Below are positions 46,132-56,934 of a stretch of DNA of 64,000 nt, piece after piece. The stretch comes from Phanerodontia chrysosporium (taxonomy: Eukaryota; Basidiomycota; Agaricomycetes; Polyporales; Phanerochaetaceae): the NCBI GenBank assembly GCA_001910725.1, contig MJGA01000008.1, forward strand, positions 310,001 through 374,000, read 5' to 3'. Numbering within the stretch: the stretch's first letter is position 1; the number at the start of each line of letters is the position of its first letter. The notes below the pieces were generated by a model. That model made no database searches. It saw only the letters and a list, made by a program, of their open reading frames with translations, and was not told the DNA's origin. A program made the position numbers and the translations under genes.

Positions 46132-46915
46132 CTATGGCAGGAAGTCCTGCTGGAAGGCAGCACGGCGCTGTGCGCTATCGGTCCCGAATTCGTTTATGAG
46201 CTCTTTGTGCGCTAGTGCGGGCACGACATGTGATGCTCACCGCTGCATTTTGATTCGCTCGGCCTTCTCCTCGACCTTGCTCCAGGCAGTCAGGCCGAGG
46301 ATGCCCGCCGCTGCGGCGCCGACGAGCAGTGTCGTGAACGAGGACTGGGTGGCGCAGGCACAGTCGTCAGCGGGCGGATCGGCGCGATCGATGGGCAAGA
46401 GCGGGGGGGACGTACCGAGTCACCGTCGAACGGACTCCGATCCCGCGTGTACGGCCGGAGGCGCGAGGGCCCGTCGAAGACCACCGGCGGCGGGAGCGGC
46501 GCGGGCGGCGGCGTGCGCGGCTCCGACGGGAGTGCGCGCGAGTGGATGAGGCGGACGCGCGGGCCAGCCGCGACGCCCCTTGGGCGTGCCGGGCCGTCGA
46601 AGACCGTCGGCGTCGGGAGCGGCGCGACGTGCGACGCGGGGGTCGAGGGCGCCGCAGCGGTGCGGGGCGCATCACGCGCGCGGGGCGGCTGCGCGCGGCG
46701 TCGGCGAGCATTTTCGAGGACTCCCCGAGGCGGCTCGGGGCGTCGAAGATGTCGAAGATGGGCAGGTCGAGCGGGCCGTCGAGCGGGAGCGCCATCGCGG
46801 CCGTGCTCATCGAGCGGCGGCGGACGGCGTGTGCGGCGTGTGCGGGCGCCTGCCGCGCGAGGGCGCGCTGGGACGCGGAGAGGGCGTGGCGCACGGCGGA
46901 GGAGGAGGCAGCCAT
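46132..46915 (-). CDS. Small putative mitochondrial membrane protein, lineage-specific
   Basis: ATG 46915 gives MAASSSAVRHALSASQRALA, Arg/Ala/Ser-rich without acids, followed by VRRRSMSTAAM: a typical mitochondrial targeting presequence. Then LPIFDIFDAPSRLGESSKM, two similar Pro-rich blocks (PTVFDGPARPRG and PPVVFDGPSRLRP), an intron, CACATQSSFTTLLVG, a single membrane segment (TTLLVGAAAAGILGLTAW) and a charged helix KVEEKAERIKMQ. A last small exon AQRRAAFQQDFLP stops at TAG 46132. I recognise no family. The frame needs one extra C in the run at 46664-46667 to link VMRP to TAAAPSTPASHVAPLP. The presequence plus one membrane segment suggests an inner-membrane protein with a short matrix or intermembrane tail; this is inference. 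Very GC-rich compared with its surroundings. Confidence 0.6.
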
Positions 46916-49056
46916 TTTTGAGGTGTGGATGGAGTTGCGGGGGCAAGACACGGAACAGGAGAGCCGCAAGGGACGCTATTTATGTATTCCCTGGACGCAG
47001 GTAGCTCTGCAGCCTTGGCCAGGACGGGTGCCCCTACGTGCGCGCTATTGCAGAGGCCCCCCAGAGGCACAGGCGCCCCCGTCTGGACAGGAACGTGTCC
47101 GGCGATGGTGCGGAGACGCCATATCCGGACGATTCTTGTTACTCTGCGTACGCCTTCAGAATAGTACTTTTTCTTCTTTCGTCATGCGGGCAGGGCATGG
47201 TCCTACCGAAGCGCTGTGCGCCTGGCACCTGCGCCATAAACAGAACTGAGTGCGCAATCGTGCTATATCCTGTTTTGTATACCGTCAGGACGCAGAGTAA
47301 CATAGAAGTGAAATGTTACACGAGTCCGCATAAACGCCACGAAGCGCATTGGTCGCTTGACCTTGACCCACCGTCATGATGGCTCGTCCCACAACGTGCT
47401 CGCAGCGGAAAAGTCAAAGCTGCTAGAGTTGTCCGGTGAATTCGCGCAGCCAGTTGCAGACCGGCGGTGTCGACAAACGTGCTCTAGAGGCCGTCAAGAG
47501 CACTTCTGGTCATTTTCACCTACAATACAAATGTGTCTTCAGGCGTAGAAAAAAAAAACCAGAATAATTCAGCTGGCAAAAGGCATGGTAAAGGTGTTGC
47601 CGTTTAGGCGATTCACCGCGAGGTCGTCGGTGCCAGAACGAGTCTAGACTGGCTGGGCATTGAAGGGAAGCTATTGAGGCGCTGCGGGTTGTATCTCATA
47701 TCCCCACAACCGAGTGGAGCGGCCATAACGATGGGAATGTGATAGGAATTTGAGCGTATCCGACCAAGCATACCGCACAGGCGTGGTGGTATCGGCGACC
47801 GGCTAAGGGAGCATTGACGAAGGCGGTGTGGTTACTTCCGTACGACCTCGGAGAACAGGACTCGTCTGATGATCATCCGTAAAACGCGACTGCTAAAGTT
47901 TCCTGATTGTGAGCAGTCTATTGTCCTGGATTTTTTCGACATACTTGCCACAATTTGTAGACCTAGTTGGGAGGCCGGAGTTGAACTTGGCGTTCTACAA
48001 ATTCCTGTGAAAGAGATCAGCACTTCGCACGCGAAGACGGGAGTGAAGAGCGTCTGACAGGTCAAATCTCCTGGAATGTGGTCCTTGCCCTTTGTGCTAG
48101 TGCACCGGAGACAGGAGTCGGACGGCACTTCCGACGAGTTGTAGCGGGCCATTCGAGGCAGTCGGGTAGAATCACCGGTAACTGATGGCGCACTGTACAG
48201 TGATGGTATCGAACTGTAAACATCGGACCTGTGTCGGAATGCGCCTTCGAGGCCTTCTGGACGGGTGTCGGAGGTGCGACCGGAGGCTGAGCACACGGCT
48301 GTTCGTCCACCACAATCAGACGTCGCTTAGTGCGTGCCAGTCCACGGTACAGGTACAGGGCAGTACATGGGACAAGCTAGTCCGGAAAGAGCGGAGACAT
48401 CGCTTATCTCTTGAGGCAGCTGTTTTGCGGTCGACGGCGCCTAGCGGGGGCTTCGTGGCGTTGTATTACATAAGCAGGCTGGGCGTCATCCACCACCGTG
48501 CGACGCTGGCCTTGTCGACGTCGTTCGACGCTCGCCACGACGAGCCCGGAGCTTGCACTTCTGGAGACAGGATTTCAAAACGTTGAGCAGCGAAAGTAAT
48601 TCGGAATAACACTGAAGAAACAGATGCTTACGCCGGAGGGGTGCGCCCTATTTGGTGACATGGCATCAGCGTTTGTTGACGTCAACCTCGAGACGTCATG
48701 CCTGGCAACCAGCCAGACGCTCGCCACGAAGCCGGACATGCCAAAGTCAACGGAGCGCACGTTCCGCTGCAGTTATCAGATATGATGTAACTAGGCCTAG
48801 TCGCCAGAGTGCCGTGGCAACAGCACCTGAGCTTGAACGAGCCTAGATAACCGCCTCTTTCTGCGCCGGTTACAAGCGTGGCCCACGCGCAGAGGTCCAG
48901 AAAAACACACCTTGTCTTCCTGGGCGTCCAGCCGTTCAGTAACCGGTCGGGTCTATGACGGGCGCGACTTGAGCTTGACTAGCCAAAAGCCAATAGTTAC
49001 TTCTATCCAAGTACATTGTGGTAAGTAGGTTTAGCAGCTCACGGACTTCCGTTCCG
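46916..49056. other. Gene-poor spacer, 2.1 kb
   Basis: One minus-strand frame of 154 residues (47832-48296) lacks motifs, introns and composition typical of the neighbours, and is not called. An A-rich run lies at 47549-47558. No tRNA or transposon ends recognised. Minus-strand CATAAATAG near 46976 could be the TATA-like element of the gene at 46915. Confidence 0.3.
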
Positions 49057-50317
49057 TCACCACCTATCATAGTCAAACCTTCCATGTAACCGTGTGATGA
49101 TCTCCTGAAAGTCTGGTTCGTTGTCGGGTGTGATGTAGCCATGTCTTATCATAAAGTCAATCAAGGCTTGGCCAACCCGAGTTAGCGGCACGTAGTCTAA
49201 CACAATCAGCGTGCTCACCTCCCGCACAGTTGGTCTTGAACAATCCTGCACGCATCTTTGGAATAATTTCTTCCAGAGTCAAGAGCTGTCGATGTGTAAG
49301 TAGCGCCATGAAGACACACTGCATAGGAACGTGCCTCGAAAGACTCTACTTCTCCGTCTAGAGGCTTGGGTTGGAAGGCAGCTGACTCGGCATCCGCAGG
49401 TACTTCTAGATCGTACAGGTACCTGGGCAAAGCGAAACGTTTGTTTGTATCTCGTACAAGTGCAAGGAACCACTCACTCGACTTCTGGCTGCAGCCACCC
49501 CTCGGAGGTACTGCACGCCGTAATATAAGCCACTTGCGACTGCACGAGGGCTAGAGGACGCACCTGAAAAAGTAGCTGATACTCCCCACGGCCTTCGCAT
49601 GCTTCCTGACGATCTCCTCTGCGATGCTCGCCTCCTCCATGCTCTCCTTCACCAACGACTCGAACACGCCCAGGCCGGCAGGGATCCCGCCCGCGACGCT
49701 GTTATCAAAGTACCCCGGCCACGTCTGCTTCGTCTTCGCGCGCTTCGGCACCCACACGCAGCATCCGCGCACGGGGTCCCGCACGAACACGCTCATGTGC
49801 ACGCCATACGTGACGACGCCGAAGAGCGCACACGCCGCACGCTCCATGCGGAACGCGTAGTTGCGCGCGTCGCCCTCGCCCTCACACTGCGTGTCGTCCG
49901 CGGGCGCGTCGTGCGCGCCGAACGGGCGGCGGTACACCGGGTACGCCTCCCCGCGCCACTTGCGCGGGCCGATGACGGACGCGTGCAGCCCGGCGTCGCG
50001 CCACCGCTCTAGCATCGCGCGCATCGCGCCGCTGCGCTTCGCGGGCGTGTCGGCCCAGCGTGCGAACGCGACTGCGGGCGCGGGCCGTCGAGGAAGAGCG
50101 CGAAGGGCTCAGGCGCGCCCGCAGCCGCCGCGCGCGCGTTCTCGGCCGCGAGCTGCGCGACGATGGCCGGGCGCAGGAGGCCGATGGCGGGCGAGCTGCG
50201 GCCGGGGCCGAGCCGCCAGGTGACGAGCTGCTCGGGGGAGCGCGTGGGCGAGAAGTTGTCGCACGCTTCGACGAGCTCGAGGTAGCTCTTGGGTGCCGTC
50301 GGCGAAGGCTCTGCCAT
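49057..50317 (-). CDS. Nudix hydrolase, thiamine-pyrophosphatase (Tnr3-like) type
   Basis: ATG 50317 gives [20 protein letters not shown]. The N-terminal DUF4743-type part includes [20 protein letters not shown] and [18 protein letters not shown]. The Nudix box lies near 49610-49690: [13 protein letters not shown] then [16 protein letters not shown], with the EExx-type Glu pair present and Lys instead of the usual Arg. A C-terminal part ([54 protein letters not shown]) ends HGRFDYDRW at TGA 49057. Enzymes with this layout (plant NUDT20/24, C-terminus of yeast Tnr3) remove toxic oxo- and oxy-thiamine diphosphates in the cytosol. Four introns; the third has a GC donor (49333-49334). One base appears missing in the C run at 50075-50077, needed to link FLDGPRP to [16 protein letters not shown]. 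Confidence 0.85.
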
Positions 50318-50601
50318 CGTATTGGGGGATGCGAGGTAGGCGGGAGGTGAGAGCAGGAAGGAAACCCGCGTGCGATTTGCCGCCCGAGGTGTCGATCACT
50401 CTCACGTGGACAGGCAACGCGCACTGAGATGCGGTCCCTCGGTATGATATTGTCCAGGACAGTATGTTACATGGATTTAAGGTAGATAAAGTACTAGGTA
50501 TCGGGGAACATGACGCTTTGAGATACAGATAATTTGGGTAAAACAGCGAGTCGTCGAGTATGACCAGAAAGAGATTACAGTCGGCTGTTCATCGACATCG
50601 T

Positions 50602-52656
50602 TCAGAAGTCACCGAGGTCGATGTCTACGTCGTCCAGCACAGAAGCTTCGAAGCTGACACTAGGATCGCTTGGCTTGGCGCTTGACGGCCTTGCAGGGGT
50701 TTCTGATCCAGGAGCAGGGGTGCCGACCTCAGCAGAAGTTCCTGGCGTGGTTGGCCTAATTGTACCGAAGACAAGGCGACAGAGCATGGAAGACATGATT
50801 AACATCGGGTAGCAGCGCGACACCAGACAGAGACTACGTGAAATGCACAAACCTTGAATCACCGCTTTTGAGCATCCGTAGGCGATCGGGCGTGGCAGTG
50901 CCGTTTGCATGAGCCAGCTTGCGTTCTCTACGCTTCCGCTCAGCTTCAAGCATCTCTGCCTTGCGAGCAGCCTCAAGGTTCGCCTTCCGGTTGCGCTCGT
51001 TCAGCCTGGCAAGTTCGTCTGCTTGACTGCTCCTTGGCCGCGCAGGGGCGTCGCCTGTCAGAGCAGCAAGCTTTGCGTCGATGTCGGCTACCTCGACAAG
51101 ATCGTTCCGTCGCAGAGCCAGAGTTCGAGCCTGGTTCAATCGCGACTTCTCGAGAGTGATCTGCGCGCGTTCTGTGTCTTGTTCATTTGCGCTCTTCGAG
51201 AGATCATATTACTGATGTCGGCCTGCATAGGAAACTTGAGCATGAGGCAACTATAAAGTAAATCACAGGAATCACCTCAGTGAGTGTTTGCGACATTAGT
51301 TTCTTGATCTGCAGGTACTTCTTGTTGACCTGACCCTTTGTCGGTAGTTTGACCTTCTCTGCTTCACAGACCCTGACGACGCGATTCCACTCTTTCTGTG
51401 AGGTTATAAGCGACGAATAGCAGTAGTGGCATGGGAGAAAGACAGACCTCTGAGATATTCGTGTTCGAAATCATATTCATTGGAAAGCTCTTCTCTGATG
51501 CGCCATGTCGCAGTATCAGTTCTTGATTTGCGGGCTGGTCGTTGATTTTGTAGGTATTGACAAGTTTTGGAGAGACGTCTAGAAAGAAACTGTTCATGCT
51601 CGAGTTCAGCAGATAGGAAAGCAAATACGTACCGACGACCTCACAAGCGCGGTAAACAGAGCGGCCGTCTTCGTACCCTATACAGTATCTCACCCACGCC
51701 CCTGTAGACAGTGAGCTTGATGACCCTCGAGAGAATATTTTTCAGACCTTTCACGAGGTCTTCGAACCAAGGTGTGAGATAGTTCTTAGCGATAACATCT
51801 CTTGACAGGAAAAGCAGGCCCATTTCGTCTATGGTGGCTGGTTCATCTGCTTTATCAACGAACCGCCTCTCTTTGTCGTCCCATATCTCGTATTTGTCGA
51901 GCTGGCCATCCTCTTCCTCGTCGTCTGAGGTTTCCATGTCCATTGGGGAAGAGGAGCGTTCACGTCGTGGAGAGTCTGTCCTTGTCTACGATAGTTCAAC
52001 ATCACGTCCTTCATAAGAAGTGGTGTTACGTACGCGCTTCTTCTCGTCTTTCGCCTTGCGCTTGGCCTTGAGCTCATCGAGCTTTCGCGACTTTTCCTTC
52101 GTAGCACCTCGCTGTGCATGCTGTCCTGTAAGTCGATGAGTAACAACTCAAGCCTGATCGAGAAACGGAGCGGACGTTTGGCAGCCTTAGCCACAGAGTC
52201 GTCTCCTGCGCCAGTACGGTCTCGCAGCATCTGGTCGAGGTTGCGCTTGTCTTGTATACGCTGTATTTCTTCCTGCCGTTGTGCGAGGATGTCTTCACGC
52301 TCGATTTCGGTCATCTCCATCAAGCTTTACGCGCATCCTTGAGCTGTATGCTCTTGCAACGAATGAGGAGTAAATACCGAGCCCTGTCCGCCTCGTCAAT
52401 GTACTTCCCCTCGAGTGGATACGGATTCGAGTTGCTCTCTTCGTCGCTGGCGGACTTATCATCCTCAGATTCAGAGTCTGTACGTGTCATTCTGTTCGGC
52501 CGGCTTTAGTACGAGGTCGAGCGGAGGAGCTGCCAGGACCTACTCTGCTCTTCGCCGTTTCATGGACCTGTCCGCCTGGCGTTTGCGCCGTTTCTTCTCA
52601 GTGGCTCCAGCGAGTTCGAGGAGCTCGTCTGAGAAATCGCCTTCGGAGTCGGACAT
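50602..52656 (-). CDS. RTF1: RTF1, Paf1 complex subunit with Plus3 domain
   Basis: ATG 52656 gives MSDSEGDFSDELLELAGATE, the acidic start of Rtf1. Then KKRRKRQADRSMKRRRAE, an acidic block, YPLEGKYIDEADRARLMEM, MTEIEREDILAQRQEEIQRI and NLDQMLRDRTG, which cover the histone-modification domain region. The Plus3 domain (about 51360-51840) shows DEMGLLFLSRDVIAKNYL, WFEDLVKGAWVRYCIGYED, VYRACEVV, VNTYKINDQPANQELILRHG and SFPMNMISNTNISE. The C-terminal part is helical (LALRRNDLVEVADIDAKL, RLNERNRKANLEAARKAEM), and the end SVLDDVDIDLGDF stops at TGA 50602. Rtf1 links Paf1C to elongating RNA polymerase II via Spt5 and stimulates H2B ubiquitination. About nine introns. Divergent from SOF1. Confidence 0.93.
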
Positions 52657-52959
52657 ATTGACTCTTTGTGTACAAACAACGATGTATAGGGCGCGAAGGG
52701 GGAAGGAGTTGAGCGTGGAACGGAGGACAATGCGCAGCGAACCCGAATTGAGAGGTTCAGTGACCACTCGTGCGCCTATTCCCACGTGGCCACAGACGCT
52801 CGATTTTCGGTAGACGCTCAGGTTTCCCCTCTGTTCTGCACGCTCATTGTCCTGCCTGCCGCCGTTCACGTCTTGTAAAGCTCTGTCGTTCGTGTTGCGT
52901 AGGCGACAGTCTATAATCAACATCATTTACCAGGCAAAGCGCAGTGTTGCCCAGAAGCA
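52657..52959. promoter_or_regulatory. Divergent promoter region between RTF1 and SOF1
   Basis: 303 bp between two opposite start codons. Both genes serve basic gene expression (transcription elongation, ribosome assembly), so shared control is conceivable. No TATA element was seen; it looks like a TATA-less housekeeping promoter. Confidence 0.4.
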
Positions 52960-54748
52960 ATGGTGGTACGTCCGTTAGCTCTTGATGACCTCGAACTTCG
53001 GCATATGAAATCGCTTCAGAAAATATCGGTGCTGCAGCATGCACCTTCAGTGCACTTGCCTGGTCGCCCTGGGGACCCGACTCCTACTTCAAGAAATTTG
53101 GACCCGCTGATGCATCCCTTTGCAAAGGCGAGGGAGCGGACTCGTGCACTCAATGCAGCGAAGATTGAGCGTATTTTCGCCAAGCCGTTCGTTGCGGCAC
53201 TCGAGGGTCACCTGGAAGCCGTAGAGACAATGTCGAGGAGACCGGAGTCCTTGACCGCGGTTGCCAGCGGAAGCTGGGACGGAGGTATGTACGTGTCGGC
53301 GCGATACTCCGAGGTTTTAGTCTTACATGGGTCCCACCCCCTGCAGGCCTCATCGTCCATGATATTGCGGAGCGGACACACTTGATGCGGGTCAACGAAG
53401 CCCACAAGGGAAAGGTGTCTGGTGTCTGCTTTGCCGACGAGCACAGGCTTCTCAGCTGTGGAGTCGACCGCAACGTGAAGCTGTGGGATACGAGAGAAGT
53501 GGACGAGAACGGGGCAGGACCGTCGGAGGTGAGTGGCATGCATTCTTCTGCCTGACGCACAAACTCATTTGTTCACAGTCAAGAAAGCCTCTGAGTATCT
53601 TCCCCGGCAAGACTGCATTCAAGTACGTTTCGACTCTTCGTATTGCCCGGACAAGGCCTAATGTGATTGCAGCTCAATAGATCACCACCGATCAGACCCC
53701 GTCTTTGCAACTGCATCCACCATCGTCCAAGTGTGGGATGAGACGAAGTACGTGTCATTTGAACGCCCAACGTCGGGGAAGCCTTATTTGTCGTTTACAG
53801 GAGCGCACCTATATCCAACCTCACCTTCCCCACTTCTACCGAAACTATTTCTGCTGTGAAGTTCAACTTGGCAGAATCGTCGGTGCTCGCCAGTATAGGC
53901 TCGGATCGAACATTCACCCTGTACGACATCCGCACCGGTAAAGCCGAACGGCGGGTGATCATGCAAGTAAGCGTCTGCACCTCTCTTTATCAAGGCGTAC
54001 GTGCTCAACGATGCTGTAGATGCGCAGTAATGCCCTTTCATGGTCACCGACATTTCCCACGACTGTTCTTCTGGCTTCGGAAGATCACAATCTCTACACC
54101 TTCGACGTCCGCAACCTCAATATTCCCACCCAGATATACAAGGGCCATGTCGCTGCGGTCACATCATGTGACTGGAGCCCAACCGGTCTCGAGTTTGTCA
54201 GTGGTGGCTGGGACCGCACGGTGCGGATATGGAAGGAAGGAGTCGGCACACACCCCGAGGTGTACCACACAAAACGCATGCAGCGGTAAGTGCCTACTTG
54301 CTCTTGACTGATACATTCATCTGAGCACTTCCCGCAGAGTCACATCGACGCTGTTCTCCGCCGACGCACGGTTCGTTCTGTCTGGTTCAGACGACGGCAA
54401 CGTGCGCATGTGGAAGGCGAAGGCATCCGAGAAGCTCGGGATCGTCACCACGCGCGAGCGCGCTGCCATCGAATACCGCGAAACCCTCAAAGAAAAGTGG
54501 AAGTTCGACCCCGAGGTCGGAAAGATCCAGCGGTACGTGGACTTCTGCGCTAGCAGGGACTTTAATCTCACCGGTTCATCTGCAGGACTCGCCATGTGCC
54601 GAAGCCGGTGCACAAGGCGGCGCAACTCAAGCGGACCATGCTGGAGGCCCGCCGTGTCAAGGAGGAGCGGCGTCGCAAGCATACGCGTGCCGGCGAGAGC
54701 AAGCCGAAGCCGGAGCGCAAGAAGGTGGTCATCGCGGAGCAGAGCTAG
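52960..54748 (+). CDS. SOF1: SOF1/DCAF13, WD40 protein of the small-subunit processome
   Basis: Start chosen at ATG 52960: MV, then a 54-nt intron (52966-53019), then KISVLQHAPSVHLPG. An unspliced start at 53005 would also be in frame. Family segments: RNLDPLMHPFAKARERTRAL, NAAKIERIFAKPFVAALEGH, then WD-type repeats VASGSWDGG, GKVSGVCFADEHRLLSCGVD, SIDHHRSDPVFATAS, VLASIGSDRTFTLYDIRTG, LLASEDHNLYTFDVRNL, GLEFVSGGWDRTVRIW and FVLSGSDDGNVRMWKAKAS. The C-terminal Sof1 domain follows: EKLGIVTTRERAAIEYRETL, TRHVPKPVHKAAQLK and a basic tail ending at TAG 54748. Sof1 binds U3 snoRNP and is needed for 18S rRNA processing in the nucleolus; DCAF13 can also serve CUL4. Seven or eight introns, frame clean. 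Confidence 0.94.
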
Positions 54749-55098
54749 TGACGTTGTACTACGGATTACTCGTGCAGAGGTACCTTGTTTTTTGAATGGG
54801 GCATATAGGAAAGTAATGCCAACTCCATGCTATGCCGAGCTTCGTGTGTCGTAAGCTGTCAAGTGCTCAAGGTAGGACATCACAGGCCGGTCTTTTGACG
54901 CGTCGAAACCAGTGTCTGAACAACTACAGGCGACATTCTTCGTCGGCTGGAACGAATACAGCGTAGCGATTAACATAACGAAGACAGCCTATCCAAGGTT
55001 GCCGAAACCCACAATATTTATTTTACAGAGCAAGTCTACCCAAGTCATGGTTCGCGATGCATCCCGTGGAATGAGTGTGAGTCAGCCCGGCACATAGA

Positions 55099-56184
55099 CT
55101 AGTCATCTTCGGGGTTCAAGTAAAACCCTTCAGGCAGATATTCCAAGATGGTGTAAAGCCAGCTTTTAACCCAACGCGCGTGCATGGCGATGGAAATGTT
55201 TGTCTCCTGACAATGCTCAAAGTCGATGAGCCTCCACTCATGCACGCGCTGGTGGAACGGGCAGACCAGGCCCGGAAGGCCAGGAGGGTACGCCGGGGCC
55301 CTCACGATGTTAGAGTACCTAATATCGTGGCACCAAACACGTAGGTGAGCTAGGTCATCGTATAAGTCATGAATGTCTTGTCTGCACGCGGTAAACCAGT
55401 CAGTACAAGCCATTTCTGGAGTGAGAGGCGACGTGACACCTACTTGAGAGACTCCGATAACGGTTCCCCGATAGGAAGATAACCACCAAGTCGTTCAAGG
55501 ACAAGGATACCCACATAGTTCGGAATATCCTCCACTTCCTCCACGTCTGAATCCTCGGGTTTGCCCCTCTCCGGCTCCGGCTCGCTCTTCTTGATGTGCG
55601 TGTAAGGACCTCGAGGCTTGTGGCGAATGGTCACAACCTCGCTGGGACCTTCCGGGAGGTGGACCAGATCTGTTCCTGAAGGGATATGGGCGGTGAAGTA
55701 ACCATAGCATCTCGGTATCGAGACGCCCTGTATTGCGCGCATAAAGTCATAGTAGTAGGCTTCGTGCGCAAGTCCGGCATGTTGTCCACGAGCAGACATC
55801 TTGACCACCAGAGGCGGGAGAGAAGCGAAAGAGTCGGAGCCTTCACCGTCGCGGCTCGGCGTTGCTTCAAAGACCACGCCGCTGCTCCCCCGGCCGAGCT
55901 CGGGGCCCAAGGTCAACGACAGCGTCGCACCCGTACATGGCGGCGGCGGTGGGTGCAGTGGTGGCGGATCATTCGGGTTGGTGTAGTCAGGGATGAGCAA
56001 GAGCCTCGGGTTGCGGACGCCTACGGCTTTCTCGAACACGATCGAGCAATGCTCGTTATTCGCTGTGCGACCCTGTAGGGTGACACTCGCAGCCTTGTAA
56101 CATGGAATAAGTTGCTCAGGCCATGTAGCCCTATGTAGAACCGAGACTTACTGTTGCCTCGCGAAATGTGCGCTCAATGTCCAT
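55099..56184 (-). CDS. Protein-kinase-like protein, copy A
   Basis: ATG 56184 gives MDIERTFREAT; an intron joins QLIPCYKAASVTLQGRT, then IVFEKAVGVRNPRLL. Kinase-like features: a Gly-rich loop GPELGRGSSGVVFEA (near 55890-55850), a Lys in PPLVVKMSARG (near 55795), hinge-like VGILVLERLGGYL, catalytic-loop-like HLRVWCHDIRYSNIV (near 55310-55340) with HD...N, and LIDFEH (near 55225) at the place of DFG, having Glu instead of Gly. The C-terminus TILEYLPEGFYLNPEDD stops at TAG 55099. A 62-nt intron (55382-55443) removes an otherwise in-frame TAG. The fold resembles the choline-kinase/RIO-like kinases expanded in Agaricomycetes; whether it phosphorylates protein or a small molecule is unknown. Closely similar to copy B, 750 bp away in the same orientation. 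Confidence 0.75.
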
Positions 56185-56934
56185 GAGGGTTCGGAACAAG
56201 CTGCAGATGCAGTATGGGTGATGGGCGTTGAATAGGGCTTGTGAGGTTTGAGCATGAATTGATGGTTGTAATGTACCTCGCGGATCAGTGTTTGTTCACC
56301 GACTCACTTGTACCTCGGCGAGAACAATAGAGACCAGGTATAAGCCCTCACAAGAAACGTATAGCGTCATTGCCTGACAGACGGCAATTTATTGTCAGGT
56401 TGTTGTTGGGGAAGCGTGAGCGACGCGCGACATGCGCGCACCACCGCGGAGCGTCGGCGCCATCGCGGGACCCCTGGTACCGAGGACCCGGTGTACTCCA
56501 CACCGTGGTCAGTGCTTGCACGCTACTACTAGTAGCTCACCGCTTTCGACAGCGAGGAAACTTCTAGCATGTTACATCGTTTTCTGTAGCTTTCTCGAAT
56601 CGTAGCTGGATACTTGAATACATCTGTGAGGCCGCCGCGGACGCCGAGTCCTCGTCGCACATGTCAATTATGCCTGCGCAAGCGACTGTACTCGACCATA
56701 CCAGCCTGGTAGTAAGTCTGTCTATATCTAATAACATGAGACAACCTGGCGGCTTGTGGTGAATGGCTGCTTGCACGGCGACTCGGCGAAGCCGAGCATC
56801 TCGGTCTCAGCACACCTCGCGCTGCCGCTGCTGCGTGCATCGAGTCCGGTCGTAGATAAGACGCGGTATTGATATCTCGTATAGCACTGTAGAAGGGCAA
56901 GAAGGTTATGCAGAGATTGAAGAAATGTATATAC
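56185..56934. other. Spacer between the kinase-like paralogues
   Basis: 750 bp with no supportable gene. It should include the promoter of copy A and the 3' end of copy B. Nothing repeated was noticed. Confidence 0.3.

Noticed and set aside
47832..48296. 154-residue minus-strand frame
   Set aside because: No recognisable domain, no introns, Ser/Thr/Arg composition like random sequence.
55440..55442. In-frame TAG inside kinase-like copy A, apparently making it a pseudogene
   Set aside because: A 62-nt intron (55382-55443, GTAGGT...GTGCAG) removes it, and copy B has an equivalent 63-nt intron at the same place with the same phase.
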